Of a stretch of 64,000 nucleotides of DNA, positions 1 through 7,655 are shown one piece after another. The notes beneath the pieces are model-generated. The model had not been told where the DNA came from. It was given only the letters and a program-made list of their open reading frames with translations, and made no database searches. The stretch's first letter is position 1. The number at the start of each line of letters is the position of its first letter. Made by a program: the position numbers and the translations under genes. The DNA comes from Streptomyces albogriseolus (GTDB lineage Bacteria > Actinomycetota > Actinomycetes > Streptomycetales > Streptomycetaceae), in NCBI GenBank assembly GCA_014650475.1, contig BMVA01000018.1, forward strand, positions 1 to 64,000, in the 5' to 3' direction.

Positions 1-281
1 ACCGTCCCCCAGCCGGTGATCACACCGTCCGAGTACGGCTTCTTCTCCTCCAGACCGAAGCCGGTGGCCCGGTGCCGCCGCAACTGCTCGACCTCACGGA
101 ACGACCCCGCGTCCAGCAGCAGTTCGATGCGCTCCCGCGCGGTCAGCTTGCCCTTGGCGTGCTGCGCCCGGGTCGCCTTCTCGCTCGGGCCGGCCAGTGC
201 CTGCGCACGAATCTCGTGCAGTTCGGCCACGCGTCCACGCGCGTCGGTGGGCTCACCCGGCGCCTCATCCAAAACGGTCAT
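1..281 (-). CDS. accB: Acyl-CoA carboxylase carboxyltransferase beta subunit, N-terminal part (gene runs off left edge)
   Basis: Reads leftward from an ATG at 281 and is cut by the window edge, so only about 93 residues are seen. The start MTVLDEAPGEPTDARGRVAE followed by KGKLTARERIELLLD and GFGLEEKKPYSDGVITGWG is the typical N-terminus of actinobacterial AccB/PccB beta subunits, which transfer carboxyl from biotin to acetyl- or propionyl-CoA to make malonyl- or methylmalonyl-CoA in the cytosol. A weak ribosome site (AAGG) lies 9 bases before the ATG. The synteny with cimA and leuB suggests the AccB (SCO5535-type) paralogue rather than PccB, but the N-termini are near identical, so the acyl preference is inferred. 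Confidence 0.88.
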   Translation of the reverse strand, partial: MTVLDEAPGEPTDARGRVAELHEIRAQALAGPSEKATRAQHAKGKLTARERIELLLDAGSFREVEQLRRHRATGFGLEEKKPYSDGVITGWGT

Positions 282-397
282 GTAGTGACCTTACGAAGCC
301 CGCCGCTGATTGCGAGCCGTCGACTCCTCACAGTCTCCGGACTGTTTTCCTGGTAGCACCGAACAGAACCAGCGGGCCATGCAGGCGTTCCGACTGC

Positions 398-649
398 TCA
401 GAGGCCCTGCGGCTTGTGGAGGTCACACAAACCCCAGCGGCTGAGAGCCGCCTCACACACGTGCGTCACGCATGCCTCCCCCCGAGTGACGCGCAGCCGC
501 GGCCGGGGCTCGGTGGCCAGAATCCCCACGGGGTCCGGCACCTCCCGCACGGGCCGGTCCCATCGAAGTTCCACGGATTCGCCCGTTCGGGTCAGGTCCT
601 GCACGCAGAGCCTAGCGGTACGCCCCTGACGGCGGAGCAGCACGGCCAC
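398..649 (-). CDS. Small hypothetical protein behind the SDR gene
   Basis: Open frame of 83 codons from a GTG at 649. It lies 36 bases after the stop of the upstream dehydrogenase and in the same frame as it, with no stop between, so no earlier start is possible. The product is Arg-rich in the first half and ends with several Cys and His residues (EACVTHVCEAALSRWGLC then DLH), which could hold a metal but match no family I know. No convincing ribosome site is visible before the GTG. It may be a real small gene, a remnant, or chance; codon use has normal GC3 bias. Confidence 0.4.
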   Translation of the reverse strand: MAVLLRRQGRTARLCVQDLTRTGESVELRWDRPVREVPDPVGILATEPRPRLRVTRGEACVTHVCEAALSRWGLCDLHKPQGL

Positions 650-685
650 CGGGCGGGAGACGGTGGCGTAGCGGCGGACACGGCC

Positions 686-1525
686 TCAGCCGAAGCGGTC
701 CAAGAGCCTCCGGTACAGGCCGGGCGTCAGGGCCCGGACACGGGCGGGGAGGGTGAGCCAGGACGGGATGTACGTGTCGTCGCGGGCCTCGCTGACCGCG
801 TCCCAGACGGCGGCCGCGACCCGGGCCGCCGACGTGGGGCGCGGGTGGGTGCGGTGGTAGGGGCGGCCGCGGCGGGCGAAGAAGCCGGTCTCGACGGGGC
901 CGGGCACGATCAGCGTGACGCCGACGCCGGTGCCGCGCAGTTCCTGCCGGAGCGCCTCGGCGAACGCGGCCAGTCCGGCCTTGGCGGCGGAGTACACCGC
1001 CTCCTCGCGGACGCCCACCGCGCCGGCCACCGACCCGACGAGGACCACCCGGCCGCTCCCGGCCGCCACCATCGCGGGCAGCACCTCGCGGACCAGGTGG
1101 AGGGTGGCGTTGAGGTCCAGGAAGAGCACCCGGTCGATGTCGGTGTGCGGCATGGTCAAGAAGGGGCCCGCCCAGCCGATGCCCGCCCCGGCGATCAGCA
1201 GGTCGATCCGCCCGGCCTCCCGCAGCGCGGCCTCGGCCAGCATCTTCGCCCCGTCCGGGGCGGCGAGGTCGGCGGGCAGCAGGACCGCGGAGGTGCCGGA
1301 CGCGGTCTCCTCCAGCCGCCGCCGGTCACGTCCGCTGAGCAGCAGATGCCATCCGCCGGCGGCGAAGCGCCGGGCGGTGGCCGCGCCGATGCCCGAGGAC
1401 GCGCCGGTGACGAGGACGACGCGGCGGTCCGTGCGGGGCGGGGTCTGTTCGACCGCCGCGGCCGCGGCGGAGGCGGCGGGGTCCGCCGGGGGGTCGTAGG
1501 GGGAAGCGGAGCCGGTGGTGGTCAC
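686..1525 (-). CDS. Short-chain dehydrogenase/reductase (SDR)
   Basis: A 279-residue NAD(P)-dependent oxidoreductase of the classical SDR type. After about 30 Pro/Ala-rich residues come the nucleotide-binding motif TGASSGIG, the structural NAG-like AGAG segment, the active serine (LVGSVAG) and the YSAAK catalytic Tyr-Lys pair. The substrate cannot be read from sequence. The GTG at 1525 is chosen because GGGAGA sits 8 bases upstream; the frame stays open back to about 1798 but that extension is low-complexity Arg/Pro. Divergent from the HpnR-like gene with about 290 bases between them, so the two may share regulation. Confidence 0.85.
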   Translation of the reverse strand: MTTTGSASPYDPPADPAASAAAAAVEQTPPRTDRRVVLVTGASSGIGAATARRFAAGGWHLLLSGRDRRRLEETASGTSAVLLPADLAAPDGAKMLAEAALREAGRIDLLIAGAGIGWAGPFLTMPHTDIDRVLFLDLNATLHLVREVLPAMVAAGSGRVVLVGSVAGAVGVREEAVYSAAKAGLAAFAEALRQELRGTGVGVTLIVPGPVETGFFARRGRPYHRTHPRPTSAARVAAAVWDAVSEARDDTYIPSWLTLPARVRALTPGLYRRLLDRFG

Positions 1526-1815
1526 GAGTACGGTCTCCCATGCGCTGTCGCTGCGGGCCTCGCCATCCAGGACACCCCCGGCCCGGGGGACGCCGCCAGC
1601 GCAGCGGCCCGTCCGCGGCGGGCCCGGCGGCGGCCCTCCGGCGGGTGCCGCCGCCGGTCGTCGCGGCGGTCGGTGGGCCGGTACGCCGCGCCGGGCAACC
1701 ACTCCTGCGTGCCGCCGGGTAGGCCATGCGGGCGTATGAGCAGTACGCGACCCGGCGCACCGGGTTACGAAAGGGACATCCCGCCCTGCTCCCGGCACCG
1801 TGACGAGGTCCCCTC

Positions 1816-3315
1816 ATGCGCCTGCTGCTCGTCCACCCCAGCGCCCTGATGTACTCCGAGATCTTCCTCCGGCTCGAACCCCTGGGCCTGGAGCGGGTGG
1901 CCGGCGCCGCCCGCGAGGCGGGTCACGAGGTCCGGGTGGTCGACCTCCAGGTGCTGAGCGTGCGGCGGCTGCGCGACGAGGTGCGGTCGTTCCGCCCGGA
2001 GGCGCTCGGGATCTCGCTGAACTACCTGGCGAACATCCCCGAGGCGATCCGGCTCGCCGAGCGGGTGAAGGAGGAGCTGCCGGACTGCTTCGTGTTCCTC
2101 GGCGGCCACAGCGTCTCGTTCGTCGCCCAGGAGGTCATCGAGCAGGCGCGGGGCGCGGTGGACGCCGTGGTCCGGGGCGAGGGCGAACCCGCCGTCGCGC
2201 CGCTGCTGGAGGCGGTGCGGGACGGCGGCGTGGAGGGGGTGCCCGGTGTCGTCACGGCGTCGGGGCGGGGCCCCGCCCCGCTGATGCTGCACAGCATCGA
2301 CACGCCCCTCCCGGCCCGGGACCTGATGCGCAGCCGCCGCCGCTACTTCATCGGCGAGCTGGACCCGTGCGCGTCCATCGAGTTCACCCGCGGCTGCCCC
2401 TGGGACTGCTCGTTCTGCTCCGCGTGGACGTTCTACGGCCGCAGCTACCGCAAGGCATCCCCGGAGGCGGCGGCGGACGACCTCGCGGCGATCCGCGAGC
2501 CGAACGTGTTCATCGTGGACGACGTGGCCTTCATCCGGCCCGAGCACGGCAACGCCATCGCCGCGGAGGTGGAGCGGCGGCGCATCCGCAAGCAGTACTA
2601 CCTGGAGACCCGCTCCGACGTGCTGCTGCGCCACCCGGAGGTGTTCGAGCGCTGGGCGCGGCTGGGGCTGCGGTACATGTTCCTCGGCATGGAGGCGATC
2701 GACGCCGAAGGGCTCGACCTGTACCGCAAGCGGGTCAGCCCGGACGAGAACCTGAAGGCGCTGGAGACGGCGCGACGACTGGGCATCCAGGTGGCCATCA
2801 ACCTGATCGTGGACCCGGCCTGGGACGAGGAGCGCTTCCGGGTGGTGCGGGAGTTCGCGATGGCGGTGCCGGAGATCGTGCACTTCACCGTGATGACGCC
2901 GTACCCGGGCACGGAGATCTGGCACACCGAGTCGCGCCGGCTCACCACCCGCGACTACCGGCTCTTCGACATCCAGCACGCGGTGGTGCCGACCACGCTG
3001 CCGCTGGAGCGCTTCTACGAGGAGCTGGTGCGCACCCAGGCGGTCATCAACCGCAAACACCTGGGGCTGCGCACGGCGTTCGGGGCGGCCCGGGTGCTGG
3101 CCGGGAACCTGGCGCGCGGGCAGACGAACTTCGCCCGCATGCTGTGGAAGTTCAACCAGGTCTACGACCCGCGCCGGCAGCTCGCCGACCACGCGCGTCC
3201 GGTGCGTCACGAGCTGCCGCTCCCCCAGCGGCTCGACGTGGGAGACCGGCGCCAGCTGTACGTCCACACCCGCGGCGCGACCCAGGGCGCCCCGGCCCGC
3301 CGGCTGCCGGACTAG
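1816..3315 (+). CDS. hpnR: B12-binding radical SAM enzyme, likely hopanoid C-3 methylase HpnR
   Basis: 499 residues. The first ~150 form a B12-binding-like Rossmann domain (LLLVHPSALMYSE near the start, LGGHSVSF near 95). The radical SAM cluster motif CPWDCSFC places the three iron-sulfur Cys at about 194, 198 and 201. Segments such as DPCASIEFTRGCPWDCSFCS, SAWTFYGRSYRK, RIRKQYYLETRSDVLLR, YRLFDIQHAVVPTTLP and RGQTNF match what I know of HpnR, which adds a methyl group at C-3 of hopanoids using SAM and cobalamin. Length fits the family (about 500-520). A GAGG ribosome site precedes the ATG by 8 bases. No squalene-hopene cyclase or other hopanoid gene is in the window, so it stands alone here. 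Another hydrophobic substrate cannot be excluded. Confidence 0.78.
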   Translation: MRLLLVHPSALMYSEIFLRLEPLGLERVAGAAREAGHEVRVVDLQVLSVRRLRDEVRSFRPEALGISLNYLANIPEAIRLAERVKEELPDCFVFLGGHSVSFVAQEVIEQARGAVDAVVRGEGEPAVAPLLEAVRDGGVEGVPGVVTASGRGPAPLMLHSIDTPLPARDLMRSRRRYFIGELDPCASIEFTRGCPWDCSFCSAWTFYGRSYRKASPEAAADDLAAIREPNVFIVDDVAFIRPEHGNAIAAEVERRRIRKQYYLETRSDVLLRHPEVFERWARLGLRYMFLGMEAIDAEGLDLYRKRVSPDENLKALETARRLGIQVAINLIVDPAWDEERFRVVREFAMAVPEIVHFTVMTPYPGTEIWHTESRRLTTRDYRLFDIQHAVVPTTLPLERFYEELVRTQAVINRKHLGLRTAFGAARVLAGNLARGQTNFARMLWKFNQVYDPRRQLADHARPVRHELPLPQRLDVGDRRQLYVHTRGATQGAPARRLPD

Positions 3316-3350
3316 GCCCGGCCGCTCCTTGCCCGGCCGCTCGTTCTCAC

Positions 3351-3362
3351 TCGTTCGAACGA
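3351..3362. repeat. 12-bp perfect palindrome TCGTTCGAACGA
   Basis: A perfect dyad located 30 bases upstream of the putative -35 box of the YceI gene. It is preceded by two copies of CTCGTTC spaced by three bases. Just before it, the 12-mer GCCCGGCCGCTC occurs twice (3316-3327 and 3331-3342). Could be an operator or the weak end of the hpnR transcript; it lacks the GC-rich stem of a normal terminator. Confidence 0.4.
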
Positions 3363-3390
3363 ACGGATCGCGACACCTTCCCCGAAAGAT

Positions 3391-3449
3391 GTTGAACATT
3401 TAAGGGAATGGGTCTACGGTGGGCCGTGTTGAGTAGTTGAACATTCAAC
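3391..3449 (+). promoter_or_regulatory. YceI-gene promoter with two palindromic operator-like repeats
   Basis: A -35 like TTGAAC (3392-3397) and a -10 like TACGGT (3415-3420) are 17 bases apart, as expected for the main vegetative sigma factor. The -35 lies inside GTTGAACATTTAAG (3391-3404). A nearly identical and perfect palindrome, GTTGAACATTCAAC, lies at 3436-3449, where the start of the transcript would be. Two sites 45 bp apart (start to start) bracketing the promoter suggest repression; the spacing and motif recall MarR-family operators, but no MarR gene is nearby. Confidence 0.6.
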
Positions 3450-3484
3450 GGGATCTCCCCATCCCCGTCCCCAGGAGGAACACC

Positions 3485-4087
3485 ATGGGTCTCTTCGGCC
3501 GCAAGGACGACGACAAGGGCGCCACCGGCTCGGCGGTGAGCCCGGACCTGGCAGCGCTGACCGGCGACTACGAGCTCGACCCGGCGCACACCACGATCGG
3601 CTTCGTCGCCCGCCACGCGATGGTCACCAACGTGAAGGGCCACTTCAAGGAGTTCTCCGGTCAGCTGCACCTCGACGGAGCGGACCCGAGCCGGTCCACG
3701 GCCTCGATCGACGTGGTGATGGACACCATCGACACGGGCAACGCCGACCGTGACGGTCATCTGCGGAGCGCGGACTTCTTCAAGATCGACGAGTTCCCGA
3801 CCATGACCTTCCGCTCCACCCAGGCGGAGGCCCTGGGCGGCGACGACTACCGCATCACCGGCGACCTGACGATCCTCGGCACCACCAAGCCGATCACCAT
3901 CGACCTGGAGTTCAACGGCGCCGCGAAGGACCCGTTCGGCAACGAGCGCGTCGGCTTCGAGGGCAAGGCCGAGATCCAGCGCTCCGAGTGGGGTCTGACC
4001 TGGAACGCCGCCCTGGAGACGGGCGGCATGCTGGTCTCCGACAAGATCAAGCTGGTCTTCGACATCTCGGCGATCCGCAAGGCCTGA
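3485..4087 (+). CDS. YceI family protein (polyisoprenoid-binding lipocalin-like fold)
   Basis: 200 residues starting at the ATG at 3485, 6 bases after a strong AGGAGGAA. The YceI domain begins near residue 30 with the family signature YELDPAHTTIGFVARHAMV, followed by VKGHFKEFSG, DRDGHLRSADFF and the end motif LVSDKIKLVFDISA. YceI proteins bind long isoprenoid lipids; many are periplasmic, but this one has a charged N-terminus (GLFGRKDDDKG) and no signal peptide, so it is probably cytosolic. Strong promoter with paired palindromes suggests tight, inducible control. The presence of a probable hopanoid enzyme directly upstream is suggestive of a lipid link, but this is inference only. Confidence 0.9.
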   Translation: MGLFGRKDDDKGATGSAVSPDLAALTGDYELDPAHTTIGFVARHAMVTNVKGHFKEFSGQLHLDGADPSRSTASIDVVMDTIDTGNADRDGHLRSADFFKIDEFPTMTFRSTQAEALGGDDYRITGDLTILGTTKPITIDLEFNGAAKDPFGNERVGFEGKAEIQRSEWGLTWNAALETGGMLVSDKIKLVFDISAIRKA

Positions 4088-4100
4088 CGCCCCGCAGCAC

Positions 4101-4142
4101 CGAGCGCGCCCGCTCCTCCCGGTACGGGAGGGCGGGCGCTCG
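4101..4142. terminator. Bidirectional terminator between convergent YceI and TPM genes
   Basis: Long GC-rich inverted repeat: arms containing GCGCCCGCTCCTCCCG and CGGGAGGGCGGGCGCTC with a GTAC-like loop, placed between two convergent stops at 4087 and 4166. Confidence 0.8.
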
Positions 4143-4165
4143 GCGTCCGTGGTGCGCGGCCCGGG

Positions 4166-5500
4166 TCAGAAGCCTCCGCCGAAGTCGCCGCCGCCTCCGA
4201 AGCCGCCCCCTCCGAAGTCGCCGCCGCCGAAGCCACCGCCGAAGTCCCCGGAGTCGAAGTCCGCGCCGGAGACGTCACCGCCTTCGTAACCGCCGAAGTC
4301 GCCGTATCCGGCGCCGTAGTCGGACGCGTACCCGGGGCCGGCCATCATGCTGCCGAGCAGAGTGCCGAACAGCAGTCCGGGCAGCAGCCCGCCGCCGAAG
4401 TATCCGCCCGCCCAGGGGCCGTACGCCGGTCCCGCCTCCCAGTAGGGACGGCGGCCGTACTCGGTGTCGACCTCGCGGACCGCGGGATCGCGGCCCTCGG
4501 CCAGCCGGGCCTGGTCGGCCGCGCACACCGGCACCTCGCGCTCCGTCCCGCCGGGCGGCGTCCACCGGGCGTCGGCGACGGAGGGGCCGTGGCGCGGGTC
4601 GAAGAAGCACGGCGGGCGGCGCTCCGGCACCGGCCTGCCCTCACGGCGGGCGGCCAGCGACGCGAGCGCGAACCGGCCGTCCTCCACGGCCTCGGTCACC
4701 GCCCGGACGTCCTCCGGTTTCCGGGCCGCCGCCATGGAGGCCTTGGACTGCTCGTAGGCGTCGAGCGCGCGTGCGTAATCCGCGCGCATCGCGTCGTCCG
4801 CCCCGGGCTCGCCCGGGTGGAAGTCGAGCCGGTCCAGCTCCTCGCCGAACGCGGTGATGTCCTCGTCGACCACCACCCGCAGCTTCTCCAGGGCGGCCGC
4901 CTGCTCCTCCTCGTGACGGCGCCTGCGGCGGCGGGTCACCGCGTACGCGCCCGCTCCGCCGGCCGCCACCAGCGCGCCGACCGTGATCAGCCCGCCGACG
5001 GGCACGTCGCCGGAACCGTCGCTCCAGGAGTCGGGCGCTCCGCCGCCGATGCTGCGGATCGCGGTGTCGACGAAGTCGTTGAGCTGGGCCTTGGCGTCCC
5101 CTGCGTCCTGCACGGACCCGACCAGGTTGGACACGCCCTGCCGGCTGAGCACACTGCTGTCAGCACGGGCGTCGAACCGGTCGCCGAGCCGGACGCCGTA
5201 CAGACCGGTGATGCCCGTCTCGGTGCGCAGGTCGCGGAAGAGGTTCTGGGTGGGGAAGTCGGCCGGCAGGACGGCGACGAAGACGGGTTTGCCGGAGTCC
5301 TCGATCTTGCCGGCGAGGGCCTCGGCGTCGGACTCCGACAGGACGTCCCGGGCCTCGGGATCGACGTAGACAGGGCTTTCGCGCAGCTTCTCGGCGACGA
5401 CGGAGACGTCCGTGGCCGCCTGCGCCCCCGGCGCGCCGGCCAGGAGGACCGCCAGCACGGCGGCCACCGGCGCGATCAGCAGACGTACAAGGGTGCGCAT
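4166..5500 (-). CDS. TPM-domain membrane protein with Gly-rich tail
   Basis: 444 residues. An N-terminal signal sequence (RTLVRLLIAPVAAVLAVLLAG) is followed by an extracellular TPM-like domain (about 30-150; DARDVLSESDAEALAGKIE-type sequence), one transmembrane helix near 175-195 (VGGLITVGALVAAGGAGAY), an Arg cluster (TRRRRRRHEEE), a helical cytoplasmic region, and a final ~50 residues made of GGGDFGGGGF-like repeats rich in Gly, Asp and Phe. TPM proteins have been linked to membrane protein repair or weak phosphatase activity. The ATG at 5500 is used (AAGG upstream); an ATG at 5515 in frame has no ribosome site. Confidence 0.75.
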   Translation of the reverse strand: MRTLVRLLIAPVAAVLAVLLAGAPGAQAATDVSVVAEKLRESPVYVDPEARDVLSESDAEALAGKIEDSGKPVFVAVLPADFPTQNLFRDLRTETGITGLYGVRLGDRFDARADSSVLSRQGVSNLVGSVQDAGDAKAQLNDFVDTAIRSIGGGAPDSWSDGSGDVPVGGLITVGALVAAGGAGAYAVTRRRRRRHEEEQAAALEKLRVVVDEDITAFGEELDRLDFHPGEPGADDAMRADYARALDAYEQSKASMAAARKPEDVRAVTEAVEDGRFALASLAARREGRPVPERRPPCFFDPRHGPSVADARWTPPGGTEREVPVCAADQARLAEGRDPAVREVDTEYGRRPYWEAGPAYGPWAGGYFGGGLLPGLLFGTLLGSMMAGPGYASDYGAGYGDFGGYEGGDVSGADFDSGDFGGGFGGGDFGGGGFGGGGDFGGGF

Positions 5501-5603
5501 CGGTGCGACCTTCATATAGTCGAAGCTACCCGAATACGCCACGAAACGGGCATCCGGACCATTGGGCAATTCTGCCGCCCGCCGGTCCGGAGGTCCGGTC
5601 GCC

Positions 5604-7205
5604 TCAGGCGGGCTCCACCCCGGCGCGCAGCAGCCCGTAGGCATAGGCGTCCTCGAGCGCCTGCCAGGAGGCGGCGATGACGTTGTCCGCGACGCCGACG
5701 GTCGACCACTCCCCCGCCCCGTCGGAGGTGGAGATCAGCACCCGGGTCGTGGACTGGGTGCCGTGCTTGCCCTCCAGGATGCGGACCTTGTAGTCGACCA
5801 GCTCCAGCTTGGCGAGCTGCGGGTAGATCTTCTCCAGGGCGACGCGCAGGGCGCGGTCGAGGGCGTTGACCGGGCCGTTGCCCTCCGCGGTGGCGACGAT
5901 GCGCTCGCTCTTGGCCCACAGCTTCACGGTGGCCTCGTTGGCGTGGGTGCCGTCGGGGCGGTCCTCGACGATCGCGCGCCAGGACTCGACCTCGAAGTAC
6001 TTCAGCGGCCCGCCCTCCACCTCGGCGCGCAGCAGCAGCTCGAAGGAGGCGTCGGCGGCCTCGTAGGTGTAGCCCTTGAGCTCGCGCTCCTTGACCCGCT
6101 CGACGACGCGGCCGACCAGTTCGCGGTCGCCGCCGAGGTCGATGCCGAGCTCCTTGCCCTTCAGCTCGATGGAGGCGCGGCCGGCCATGTCGGAGACCAG
6201 CATCCGCATGGTGTTGCCGACCTGCTCGGGGTCGATGTGCTGGTAGAGGTCCGGGTCGACCTTGATCGCGGAGGCGTGGAGTCCGGCCTTGTGCGCGAAG
6301 GCGGAGACGCCGACGTAGGGCTGGTGGGTGGAGGGGGTGAGGTTGACGACCTCGGCGATGGCGTGGGAGATGCGGGTCATCTCGCGCAGCCGGCCGTCGG
6401 GGAGGACCTTCTTGCCGTACTTCAGCTCCAGGGCCGCCACGACGGGGAACAGATTGGCGTTGCCGACCCGCTCGCCGTAGCCGTTGGCGGTGCACTGGAC
6501 GTGGGTGGCGCCGGCGTCGACGGCGGCGAGGGTGTTGGCGACCGCGCAGCCGGTGTCGTCCTGGGCGTGGATGCCGAGCCGGGCGCCGGTGTCGGCGAGG
6601 ACGGTGGCGACCACGGCCTGGATCTGCGCGGGGAGCATGCCGCCGTTGGTGTCGCACAGGACGACGACGTCGGCGCCGGCCTCGGAGGCCGCGCGGACGA
6701 CGGACTTGGCGTAGGCGGGGTTGGCCCGGTAGCCGTCGAAGAAGTGCTCGCAGTCGACGAAGACGCGGCGGCCCTGGGAGCGGAGGTGGGAGACGGTGTC
6801 GCGGACCATCTCCAGGTTCTCGTCGAGGGTGGTGCGCAGGGCGAGCTCGACATGCCGGTCGTGGGACTTGGCGACCAGCGTGATCACCGGCGCGCCGGAG
6901 TCGAGGAGCGCCTTGACCTGGGGGTCCTGGTCGGCGGTCGTGCCGGCGCGGCGGGTGGCGCCGAAGGCGACCAGCTGGGCGTGGCGGAACTCGATCTCCT
7001 GCTGCGCGCGGGCGAAGAACTCGGTGTCCCGGGGGTTCGCGCCCGGCCAGCCGCCCTCGATGAAGCCCACGCCGAACTCGTCCAGGTGCCGTGCGATGGC
7101 CAGCTTGTCGGCGACCGTGAGGTTGATGCCCTCACGCTGGGCGCCGTCGCGCAGGGTGGTGTCGAAGACGTGGAACGAGTCGTCGAGCTCGCTGGTTGCG
7201 GTCAT
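5604..7205 (-). CDS. cimA: Citramalate synthase
   Basis: 533 residues, the length of the CimA subgroup of the isopropylmalate synthase family. The catalytic TIM barrel starts with FDTTLRDGAQREGINLT, includes HAQDDTGCAVANTLAAVDAG and the metal-binding GERVGNANLFPVVAALELK; the C-terminal third is a LeuA-type regulatory dimer domain. The enzyme condenses pyruvate and acetyl-CoA to (R)-citramalate, the threonine-independent entry to isoleucine. It heads a run of branched-chain genes (ilvE and leuB upstream on the same strand). AGGAG precedes the ATG by 10 bases. Transcription is probably controlled by the attenuator-like hairpin about 110 bases upstream. A second LeuA role is possible but less likely from length and motifs. 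Confidence 0.9.
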   Translation of the reverse strand: MTATSELDDSFHVFDTTLRDGAQREGINLTVADKLAIARHLDEFGVGFIEGGWPGANPRDTEFFARAQQEIEFRHAQLVAFGATRRAGTTADQDPQVKALLDSGAPVITLVAKSHDRHVELALRTTLDENLEMVRDTVSHLRSQGRRVFVDCEHFFDGYRANPAYAKSVVRAASEAGADVVVLCDTNGGMLPAQIQAVVATVLADTGARLGIHAQDDTGCAVANTLAAVDAGATHVQCTANGYGERVGNANLFPVVAALELKYGKKVLPDGRLREMTRISHAIAEVVNLTPSTHQPYVGVSAFAHKAGLHASAIKVDPDLYQHIDPEQVGNTMRMLVSDMAGRASIELKGKELGIDLGGDRELVGRVVERVKERELKGYTYEAADASFELLLRAEVEGGPLKYFEVESWRAIVEDRPDGTHANEATVKLWAKSERIVATAEGNGPVNALDRALRVALEKIYPQLAKLELVDYKVRILEGKHGTQSTTRVLISTSDGAGEWSTVGVADNVIAASWQALEDAYAYGLLRAGVEPA

Positions 7206-7313
7206 GGTCTGAAGGCTCCTGTATTGGATCTCGGTCTACCGGAATGACCGGTTCCACCGTTCCCCCATGGTCCCTCGCGCCCGGTCCCCGGCTGAAGGTG
7301 GGCCGAGAAACAG

Positions 7314-7338
7314 AAAAACCCCTCGCGGGTGCGAGAGG
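7314..7338 (-). terminator. Attenuator terminator in the cimA leader
   Basis: On the minus strand the stem CCTCTCGC / GCGAGGGG with a 4-base loop is followed by TTTTT, a classic intrinsic terminator. It lies about 110 bases before the cimA start and points toward it, so it must be passed for cimA to be expressed. Its shape closely resembles the ilvB leader terminator at 22533-22566. Confidence 0.75.
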
Positions 7339-7392
7339 TCTGCGCGCGGGTCGAGGACGACGGTGTCCGCCCGTACGGTGTCGTACGTGCGG

Positions 7393-7443
7393 TCACTGCG
7401 GACCGGCGCGCCTGCTGCCAATAATCGTGGCGAACGAGAGCAC
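7393..7443 (-). CDS. Possible cimA leader peptide with tandem Ile codons
   Basis: A 16-codon frame from a GTG at 7443 encodes MLSFATIIGSRRAGPQ and ends 55 bases before the leader terminator. The two adjacent Ile codons are ATT ATT, rare in this genome, which fits ribosome-stalling control of an isoleucine pathway gene. No good ribosome site is visible before the GTG, and a TTG further upstream in frame is an alternative start. A longer overlapping frame from a GTG at 7459 is also open. The peptide is therefore a proposal. Confidence 0.4.
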   Translation of the reverse strand: MLSFATIIGSRRAGPQ

Positions 7444-7600
7444 GGGGGAAGTCTGGCACAAGCAGCCCCCGCGCTCACGATCCGTCTCAGGATGCGGGCG
7501 GCGTGCGGCCCCGGGCGGTCAGGCCGGCCGGTACCGGGCGGGGGGACGCGAGAAGGCTCCTTGCGGGGCGACGCGCGCCCTCCCGGATGCGAACGGGTGA

Positions 7601-7649
7601 ACACGCGGCGTCACCCTGGGGGCCGAGCCCCCCGGGTGACCCGACGTGT
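7601..7649 (-). terminator. ilvE terminator
   Basis: Inner stem GTCACCC/GGGTGAC extended by GGGGG/CCCCC (7610-7640), and an outer match ACACG/CGTGT. It sits just downstream of the ilvE stop and before the cimA leader, separating the two transcripts. Confidence 0.7.
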
Positions 7650-7655
7650 GACGGC

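Noticed and set aside
1526..1798. Longer N-terminus of the SDR gene
   Set aside because: Arg/Pro low-complexity sequence, no family match, while a GTG with good ribosome site exists at 1525.
1816..3315. HpnR-like gene as part of a biosynthetic cluster
   Set aside because: No terpene cyclase, PKS, NRPS or other cluster gene is nearby.
4170..4260. Tandem DNA repeat or CRISPR-like array
   Set aside because: The repeats are codons of the Gly-rich tail of the TPM protein; no spacers.
5562..7247. Long open frame on the plus strand opposite cimA
   Set aside because: Composition is Gly/Val/Asp-rich mirror sequence of a well-recognised cimA; no ribosome site or domain.
7206..7655. T-box riboswitch upstream of cimA
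   Set aside because: No T-box consensus or specifier stem found; the peptide/terminator layout fits attenuation better.
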